NCBI RefSeq assembly: GCF_000768705.1
Contig: NZ_AVPJ01000008.1
Coordinates: 1 to 64,000, forward strand
Direction of reading: 5' to 3'
DNA: 64,000 nucleotides
DNA from: Knoellia sinensis KCTC 19936
GTDB lineage: Bacteria; Actinomycetota; Actinomycetes; Actinomycetales; Dermatophilaceae
Shown here: positions 58,856 to 64,000 of the stretch, piece after piece
Numbering within the stretch: position 1 is the stretch's first letter
How the letters are laid out: each line of letters opens with the position of its first letter
Notes under the pieces: generated by a model
Told to the model about the DNA's origin: nothing
Database searches by the model: none
What the model saw: the letters and a program-made list of their open reading frames with translations, nothing else
Translations under genes and position numbers: made by a program

Positions 58856-58915
58856 CGAGCCAATAGTTCCCGAGCGCGTCACCGGTGGATGATGCATTCG
58901 CCAATTATTGGCTCG
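58856..58915. repeat. inverted repeat with TTGGCTCG core beside the DUF559-like gene
   Basis: CGAGCCAATA (58856-58865) and TATTGGCTCG (58906-58915) are exact complements separated by 40 bases. The 8-base word TTGGCTCG appears again on the other side of the neighbouring gene, at 60041-60048. No T-run follows, so it is more a repeat element than a terminator. Confidence 0.65.
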
Positions 58916-58963
58916 CTCGGCTCCCGGTCAGTCGGGGGACCCAGGTCGAGGCTCTCTGGGCAC

Positions 58964-59929
58964 CTAAGCCGCGTCGAACCACTCGTTGCGGGCAGTGGGC
59001 CGAACTCCCTGTGCCGCCAACCTGGCGACCATGAGCTGTGGCCGAGTGGCCTCCGCCCAGACCCACCGCGCCATCCTGCGGTCGGTAGCCCGGATGCGGT
59101 CCTCTCGCTTCTTCTCACGCCAGAGCACCTGCGTGACCTCCTCGGCTGCCATGCCTTCGTCCACCTGGTACTTCTTGAGGCCGTCGAACTCCCCCACCAC
59201 ACGCTCCCGCTTCCACCAGAAATCGCAGATGCCCACCAGTCCGTCGTCATCCTCGATGGGCACTTGCAGCTGGGGCCTCGGGACGTTGAGCCGAAACATC
59301 TGGACTCGGGACAAGGACTCCCCCACCGACATCGCCCCGGGCTCGGCAAAGTCCACGACCAGAGCGGCCCGCGCCCGCCCCCTCGCGCCCACGGGGACCT
59401 TGTCGAGTTCGGCCATGAGTTCCTCGCGAGTGCACAACTTGTGGTGCAGCGCATGATCGGCCGCCGCAACCGCGTCAGGGAGTTCCTCGGCGCGTGCGAT
59501 GTCGATGATCGTGCGAGTCAACGTCGTCACGAGAAGACCATCGATGACGTCATACTCATCCACCTCGCCGATGTGCCTCTTCACCAGACCTGATGAGCGC
59601 ACCGTCGGGCGCGTCGAGGTCACGGCAATGCGCGTGGGCCACGGAGTGATGCGCGGCAACGCCCGAAGCGCGGCAGCCGACGTGTGGGAGAACCCGATCA
59701 GCCTCGAGCCCCTCATCTGCATGGCTGACGCGTGGACGAAGGCGGCGTGTCGCTGTTCCGGCTTCAAGCCAGTCCATAGGTCTGCCGGTGCAACCACCCC
59801 GTGCCGGACCATCGTCCACTTGGGCTTGCCCCGAGCATCCCGGTCTTCAGGACTCTCTCCCAGTCTGCGCAGATCCGCGGTGGGACGCAGTCGGCTGAAC
59901 ACCGGTTCATGTGGGCTCGAGGTGGGCAT
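58964..59929 (-). CDS. DUF559/Vsr-like endonuclease-fold protein
   Basis: A 321-residue protein of a large, mostly actinobacterial family. The N-terminal half is an AbiEi-like winged-helix region (GFSHTSAAALRALP, then DGLLVTTLTRTIIDIAR). The last 110 residues look like a Vsr/DUF559-type nuclease fold: PQLQVPIEDDDGLVGICDFWW gives the strand with Asp, followed by VVGEFDGLKKY and WREKKREDRIRATDRRMARWVW, which match catalytic Glu/Asp and a basic helix. Longer forms would run into a palindrome at 60002-60035, so ATG 59929 is used. Palindromes lie on both sides. Function uncertain: DNA processing is possible. Confidence 0.75.
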   Translation of the reverse strand: MPTSSPHEPVFSRLRPTADLRRLGESPEDRDARGKPKWTMVRHGVVAPADLWTGLKPEQRHAAFVHASAMQMRGSRLIGFSHTSAAALRALPRITPWPTRIAVTSTRPTVRSSGLVKRHIGEVDEYDVIDGLLVTTLTRTIIDIARAEELPDAVAAADHALHHKLCTREELMAELDKVPVGARGRARAALVVDFAEPGAMSVGESLSRVQMFRLNVPRPQLQVPIEDDDGLVGICDFWWKRERVVGEFDGLKKYQVDEGMAAEEVTQVLWREKKREDRIRATDRRMARWVWAEATRPQLMVARLAAQGVRPTARNEWFDAA

Positions 59930-60001
59930 GCTCGATCGTGGCAGCGATGGCGATGTCGCCCGGGGTGTTATCCACAGGGCACCGCGACCGATGCACCAAT
60001 G

Positions 60002-60035
60002 GGTGAGCCGACCACCCGTGGGTGGTCGGCTCACC
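60002..60035. repeat. perfect 16-bp hairpin upstream of the DUF559-like gene
   Basis: GGTGAGCCGACCACCC (60002-60017) and GGGTGGTCGGCTCACC (60020-60035) are exact complements with a 2-base centre, followed by AACTTTTGGCTCG, which ends in the same TTGGCTCG word as the repeat at 58856-58915. It lies between the DUF559-like gene start and the hppA stop (both minus strand) and may terminate hppA. Confidence 0.8.
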
Positions 60036-60085
60036 AACTTTTGGCTCGCACGGGTTCAGAACCGCGGCGTATGCCGTGTGCGCGC

Positions 60086-62584
60086 CTAGCGCTGGGCGGG
60101 CACCTCGACCGCGTCGCCGTTCCTGACGCCGTCGCCGTCGGTCAGGACGTCGCCCTTGTCGGCGAGATCGCCCTGCTCGAGAGCCTCGTCGACGGCCTCA
60201 CCGGGCTCGGTCACCGCACCGGAGTCGGGCGCCGAGGCGTCGAGCTCGCCGGCCGACTCCACGTCGTCGTCGCCGCCGATCGCGAGGTCGCGACGCTTCG
60301 AGATGGCCACGGCCGTGACGACGATGACGAGCGCGATGCCGGCGATGCCATAGCGGAGCGGGGCACTCGCGTCGCCGCCGACCGACAGGATGACGATCGC
60401 GGGGGCGATGAGCACCGAGACGAGGTTCATCACCTTGAGGAGCGGGTTGATGGCGGGGCCAGCGGTGTCCTTGAACGGGTCACCGACCGTGTCGCCGATG
60501 ACCGTCGCGGCGTGGGCCTCCGAGCCCTTGCCACCGTGGTGGCCGTCCTCGACGATCTTCTTCGCGTTGTCCCAGGCGCCGCCCGAGTTCGCGAGGAAGA
60601 CGGCCATGAGCGCGCCGGTGCCGATCGCGCCGGCCAGGAAGCCGGCGAGGGCGCCAATGCCGAGACCGAAGCCGACGATGACCGGGCTCAGTGCCGCGAG
60701 CAGACCCGGGGTCGCGAGCTCGCGCAGGGAGTCACGCGTGCAGATGTCGACGACCTTGCCGTACTCCGGCTTGGTCGTGCCCTCCATGATCCCGGGGATG
60801 TCGCGGAACTGACGACGGACCTCGAAGACGATGGCGCCAGCGGCACGGGTCACTGCGTTGATGGCGAGGCCGGAGAAGAGGAACACGACGGCCGCACCCA
60901 GAAGCAGACCCACCAGAGTGGCCGGGTTGGTCACGAGTGCCTGGGCATCGCCGAGGAAGGCCTCGGCCTGCTCCTGCGTCGTCGTGCCCGGGTCGGTGAT
61001 CTCGCGGACCGCGGTCTGCCACGCGTCGGTGTAGGACCCGAAGAGCGCCGTGGCCGCGAGGACGGCAGTCGCGATGGCGATGCCCTTGGTGATGGCCTTG
61101 GTCGTGTTGCCGACCGCGTCGAGCTCGGTGAGGATCTGCGCGGCCTCCTCGTCGACGTCGCCCGACATCTCGGCGATGCCCTGGGCGTTGTCCGAGACCG
61201 GACCGAACGTGTCCATGGCGACGATGACGCCGACGGTCGTGAGGAGTCCACAGCCGGCGAGGGCGATGAGGAAGAGCGAGAGCGCCACCGAGCCGCCGCC
61301 GAGCAGGAAGGCGAGGTAGACGGCACCACCGATGATCACCGCGGTGTAGACCGCCGACTCGAGGCCGACGCCGATGCCGGACAGGACGACGGTCGCGGCG
61401 CCGGTGAGCGACGTGCGCGCGACGTCCTTGGTCGGGCGCTTGTCGGTGCCGGTGAAGTAGCCGGTGAGCCACAGGATGATCGCCGCGAGGACGATGCCGA
61501 TGATGACCGCGAGCGTCGCGGTGATCCGCGGGTCTCCCTCGAGGGAGGCGATCCCCTGGTCACGCGAGCCGAGCTCGGCGAACGTCGCGGGCAGGTAGAA
61601 CCAGGCAGCTGCGGCGGACCCGACCGCGGCGATGACGGCCGAGATGTAGAAGCCGCGGTTGATGGCGTCGAGCGCGCTCTCCGAACCCCGGGCCTTGGTG
61701 ATGAAGACACCGATGAGGGCCGTGATGGCGCCGATGGCCGGGACGAGCAGGGGGAAGACGAGGCCGTAGGAGCCGAACGCCACGGAGCCGAGGATGAGAG
61801 CAGCAACCAGCATCACGGCATACGACTCGAAAAGGTCGGCGGCCATGCCCGCGCAGTCGCCGACGTTGTCACCGACGTTGTCGGCGATGGTCGCGGCGTT
61901 GCGCGGGTCGTCCTCGGGGATGCCGGCCTCGACCTTGCCGACGAGGTCGGCGCCGACGTCAGCGGCCTTGGTGAAGATGCCACCACCGACACGCATGAAC
62001 ATGGCGAGCAGCGCGGCACCGAAGCCGAAGCCCTCGAGAACCTTGGGGGCCTCTGCCTTGTAGAGGAGGACGACGGTCGCGGCGCCGATGAGGCCGAGTC
62101 CGACGGTCGCCATGCCGACGACACCACCGGTGCGGAACGCGATGCGCATGCCCTCGTCGCGACCGTTCTCACCGCGGGAGGCGGCGGCGACACGGACATT
62201 GGCCTTCGTCGCGAGCTTCATGCCGAGGTAGCCGATCGAGGCCGAGAAGAGCGCCCCGACGATGAAGAAGCCGGAACGGCCGAGCTTCACACCCCAGTCG
62301 GGAGCCGGCAGGAGGAGCAGCAGGCCGAAGACGAGGACGACGAAGATCCCCAGCGTCTTGAACTGACGGGTGAGATAGGCCTGAGCCCCCTCTTCGACCG
62401 CGGCGCCGATCTCGCGCATCTTGTCGGTACCGGTGTCCGCACGCAGGACCTGCTGCCGGAAGACGAAGCCCATGACGAGGGCGATCGCGCCGATGACCGC
62501 GACAGCGACCACGAGCGTGACGTTCGATCCGGTGAGGTCCAGCGTGGACGTCGCCTCGGCTGGCGCGAGAGCGAGTGCAGCCAT
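60086..62584 (-). CDS. hppA: K+-independent proton-pumping membrane pyrophosphatase
   Basis: An 832-residue, 16-helix pump that couples pyrophosphate hydrolysis to proton export across the cytoplasmic membrane. The substrate loops DVGADLVGKVE (209-219) and GIPEDDPRNAATIADNVGDNVGD are intact. Lys496 in GNTTKAITKG marks the potassium-independent class. The last 60 residues are an acidic, non-conserved tail (DASAPDSGAVTEPGEAVDE). It complements the soluble Ppa at 11916-12578. A strong AAGGAGG precedes ATG 62584, and a CRP/GlxR-like site lies further upstream. Confidence 0.96.
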   Translation of the reverse strand: MAALALAPAEATSTLDLTGSNVTLVVAVAVIGAIALVMGFVFRQQVLRADTGTDKMREIGAAVEEGAQAYLTRQFKTLGIFVVLVFGLLLLLPAPDWGVKLGRSGFFIVGALFSASIGYLGMKLATKANVRVAAASRGENGRDEGMRIAFRTGGVVGMATVGLGLIGAATVVLLYKAEAPKVLEGFGFGAALLAMFMRVGGGIFTKAADVGADLVGKVEAGIPEDDPRNAATIADNVGDNVGDCAGMAADLFESYAVMLVAALILGSVAFGSYGLVFPLLVPAIGAITALIGVFITKARGSESALDAINRGFYISAVIAAVGSAAAAWFYLPATFAELGSRDQGIASLEGDPRITATLAVIIGIVLAAIILWLTGYFTGTDKRPTKDVARTSLTGAATVVLSGIGVGLESAVYTAVIIGGAVYLAFLLGGGSVALSLFLIALAGCGLLTTVGVIVAMDTFGPVSDNAQGIAEMSGDVDEEAAQILTELDAVGNTTKAITKGIAIATAVLAATALFGSYTDAWQTAVREITDPGTTTQEQAEAFLGDAQALVTNPATLVGLLLGAAVVFLFSGLAINAVTRAAGAIVFEVRRQFRDIPGIMEGTTKPEYGKVVDICTRDSLRELATPGLLAALSPVIVGFGLGIGALAGFLAGAIGTGALMAVFLANSGGAWDNAKKIVEDGHHGGKGSEAHAATVIGDTVGDPFKDTAGPAINPLLKVMNLVSVLIAPAIVILSVGGDASAPLRYGIAGIALVIVVTAVAISKRRDLAIGGDDDVESAGELDASAPDSGAVTEPGEAVDEALEQGDLADKGDVLTDGDGVRNGDAVEVPAQR

Positions 62585-62663
62585 TCCATCCTCCTTGACG
62601 GGTGTGCGTCATCAACCGCCCGAGGATCGAGTGCCACAGGCAGACGCGGGGTGGACCTTACCC

Positions 62664-62679
62664 GGTGACTCAGGTCACA
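62664..62679. promoter_or_regulatory. CRP/GlxR-like site upstream of hppA
   Basis: GGTGACTCAGGTCACA contains GTGA-N6-TCAC, the core recognised by cAMP receptor-type regulators (CRP/GlxR) in actinobacteria. It lies about 80 bases before the hppA start, and a second dyad, GGTCACGATGTGACC, stands about 12 bases further upstream. The first base of the classic TGTGA is changed to G. Promoter elements between the site and hppA are not clear. Confidence 0.35.
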
Positions 62680-62740
62680 TGTGGGCGCCGGTCACGATGT
62701 GACCGCCGTCACGCCTCGCCTCGGAGTGTCGGGAGACGAA

Positions 62741-63133
62741 TCAGGCAGAGACGCCGGGCTCGGCGACCGGTGCGTCGCTCGCCCCTTCGACCTGCACGCC
62801 CTCGATCGCCGCGTCGACGCTCTCGTGAACCGGCAGCACACGGTCGAGTCCGGTGATCCCGAACAGGCGCAGGATCCGCTCGTTGGTGCACACCACTCGC
62901 AGCCAGCCGTCGTCCAGCTTCTTGAGGACCTTGAGCCGGCCGACGAGCACTCCCAGGCCGGTCGAATCCAGGAATCCCACGTCCTCCAGGTCGACGACAA
63001 GCTGCGTCCGACCTGCGGCGATGCTCTCCTCGAGCGCAGAGCGCAGCTGGGGGGCGGTATAGACGTCGACTTCGCCCGACACCGTCACGATGGTGACGTC
63101 GTCGCGCTCACTGGTTGACACGGTCAGCTTCAC
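62741..63133 (-). CDS. STAS-domain anti-sigma-factor antagonist
   Basis: A 130-residue SpoIIAA/BldG-type protein. The whole length is one STAS domain with the phosphorylatable serine Ser57 in FLDSTGLGVLV; the following helix and RVVCTNERILRLF fit the group that interacts with RsbW-like anti-sigma kinases. It would free a sigma factor when dephosphorylated. GTG 63133 is preceded by AAGGAG. No kinase or sigma gene is in the window. Position next to a DUF1998-type helicase gene, which is transcribed divergently, is conserved in actinobacteria. Confidence 0.93.
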   Translation of the reverse strand: MKLTVSTSERDDVTIVTVSGEVDVYTAPQLRSALEESIAAGRTQLVVDLEDVGFLDSTGLGVLVGRLKVLKKLDDGWLRVVCTNERILRLFGITGLDRVLPVHESVDAAIEGVQVEGASDAPVAEPGVSA

Positions 63134-63247
63134 AGCAGCCGGCTCCTTGCTCGTTGCTCACGCAATGCGAATGACTCGTGTGCCCGACCCCCTGCCAGCG
63201 TCCATGGGACGCGAAGACTGTCAGTGCACCGCATTACGGTAACGCGC

Positions 63248-64000
63248 ATGTCGTCATCTGCCGAGCCGACTGCGATTCTTGCCGCGCTGGCCGCGGGGGA
63301 TCGTGCTGGTCGCCTGCGCCATGTGGAGCACATCGCGGCGCGGCCGGCGCAGGTCTCGGAGTGGCCCGACTGGATCGCTCCGCAGGTCCTCTCGAGTCTG
63401 ACCGGCGGCGGTATCGCCCGCCCGTGGTCGCACCAGCGGGAGGCAATGGACCTCGCTCACCGTGGCTCCCACGTCGTGCTGTCGACCGGCACCGCGTCGG
63501 GCAAGAGCCTGGGCTACCTCGTGCCGGCCCTCACCGCAGTCCTCGACGGACTCGAGGCACCGACCGGTCGGGGCGCCACTGTCCTCTACGTCGCGCCGAC
63601 CAAGGCCCTGGCGGCCGACCAGCTCGCCCGCATCGAGGCGTTGGCGATCCCAGGGGTGCGCGCCGCGACCTACGACGGTGACACTCCGACCGACGAGCGG
63701 CGCTGGATCCGCGAGCACGCCAACGTCATCCTCACCAACCCCGACCTCCTCCACCACTCGATGCTGCCGGGTCACCAGCACTGGTCGCCGTTCCTCCGCG
63801 CGCTGCGCTACGTCGTCATCGACGAGTGCCACATCTATCGCGGCGTCTTCGGCTCCCACGTGTCGTCCGTGTTGCGTCGCTTGCGGCGGGTGGCGGGGCG
63901 CTACCGCTCCCAGCCGACGTTCGTGCTCGCCTCCGCGACCGTGAGTCACCCAGCGGCCCACGCCACTTCCTTGATCGGTATGCCGGTCAGTCCCGTCGAG
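63248..64000 (+). CDS. DEAD/DEAH-box helicase (DUF1998 type), 5' part
   Basis: The first 251 codons of a large helicase that runs past the window end; no stop codon is reached. Motif I is STGTASGKS (about residue 78-86), the Ia-region PTKALAADQ follows, TNPDLLH is the Ib region, and the Walker B motif is DECH in VIDECHIYRG. SATVSHPAAH is motif III. Related actinobacterial proteins carry a DUF1998 zinc-binding C-terminal domain and act in DNA repair, but that domain lies outside. ATG 63248 is the start; STAS is divergent, 114 bases away. Confidence 0.95.
   Translation, partial: MSSSAEPTAILAALAAGDRAGRLRHVEHIAARPAQVSEWPDWIAPQVLSSLTGGGIARPWSHQREAMDLAHRGSHVVLSTGTASGKSLGYLVPALTAVLDGLEAPTGRGATVLYVAPTKALAADQLARIEALAIPGVRAATYDGDTPTDERRWIREHANVILTNPDLLHHSMLPGHQHWSPFLRALRYVVIDECHIYRGVFGSHVSSVLRRLRRVAGRYRSQPTFVLASATVSHPAAHATSLIGMPVSPVE

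Noticed and set aside
58964-59929. Type IV antitoxin (AbiEi) of a toxin-antitoxin pair
   Set aside because: The N-terminal region resembles AbiEi winged helices, but no AbiEii-type nucleotidyltransferase toxin is adjacent and the C-terminus looks like a nuclease fold.
59801-62668. A 955-codon plus-strand frame opposite hppA and the DUF559-like gene
   Set aside because: Entirely antisense to hppA, which is a certain gene; the translation is low-complexity Asp/Gly/Arg.
62741-63133. Assignment of the name bldG to the STAS protein
   Set aside because: No anti-sigma kinase neighbour (as in bldG-orf3) is present, so only the family is given.

Overview
The window is about 70% GC and densely coded, with frequent GTG starts and 4-base start/stop overlaps. 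No IS element, prophage or CRISPR array is visible. A mycothiol-type maleylpyruvate isomerase fold, a lysine-tailed TopA without zinc fingers, NarL-type two-component pairs and the order dacB-zincin-tilS-hpt-ftsH-folE-folP-folBK-DUF3180 point to an actinobacterium of the Micrococcales. Intrasporangiaceae or relatives is an inference from gene order and composition, not proven.

Layout. 1-1.2 kb: cell-surface proteins, the first cut by the window edge. 1.2-11.85 kb (minus strand): the conserved folate/FtsH/purine-salvage/tRNA-lysidine/carboxypeptidase block, with an ArsR-like regulator inserted between tilS and hpt. 11.9 kb: inorganic pyrophosphatase facing away from dacB. 12.6-16.6 kb: a secreted protein, a frameshifted membrane protein and a sensor kinase/response regulator pair. 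16.5-24.2 kb: small accessory genes (GNAT, PNPOx-like, SRPBCC, GH15-like lipoprotein, thioesterase, VOC, lipoprotein, acyltransferase, SnoaL, DUF2798, SUFU). 24.4 kb: tRNA-Thr(CGT). 24.7-33.5 kb: exported alpha/beta hydrolase, then holB-tmk, a TipA-like MerR regulator, a lipoprotein, an AroE-like enzyme and topA. 33.7-38.5 kb: FG-GAP secreted protein, DinB-fold enzyme, and an SCP2/acyl-CoA ligase pair. 38.6-44.4 kb: ABC-2 transporter, second two-component pair, and a lipid kinase fused to an App1-like phosphatase. 44.5-51.3 kb: membrane and secreted proteins, LigB-like dioxygenase, sodium:solute symporter with a small partner, and a MarR-controlled group. 51.4-55.8 kb: heterodimeric ABC exporter with its TetR regulator. 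55.9-64 kb: CHRD protein, methyltransferase, AIM24, a DUF559-like protein, the membrane pyrophosphatase, a STAS protein and the start of a DEAD/DEAH helicase.

The most unusual material is in the DNA itself. A short word, GTATGCC, occurs about 45 times, in genes and between them, in both orientations, and builds the stems of two terminators; its distribution resembles that of a DNA uptake sequence. A second element with the core GTACCGAACTCACCCAATTG occurs four times: as a perfect 36-base-arm palindrome translated inside tilS, and as a direct repeat near 44.4 kb. Many genes end in long perfect palindromes of unrelated sequence. Among proteins, the lipid kinase-phosphatase fusion, an AroE homologue without the catalytic lysine and an esterase that lost its middle in frame stand out. 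Promoter dyads for the MarR, TetR and MerR regulators can be read directly.
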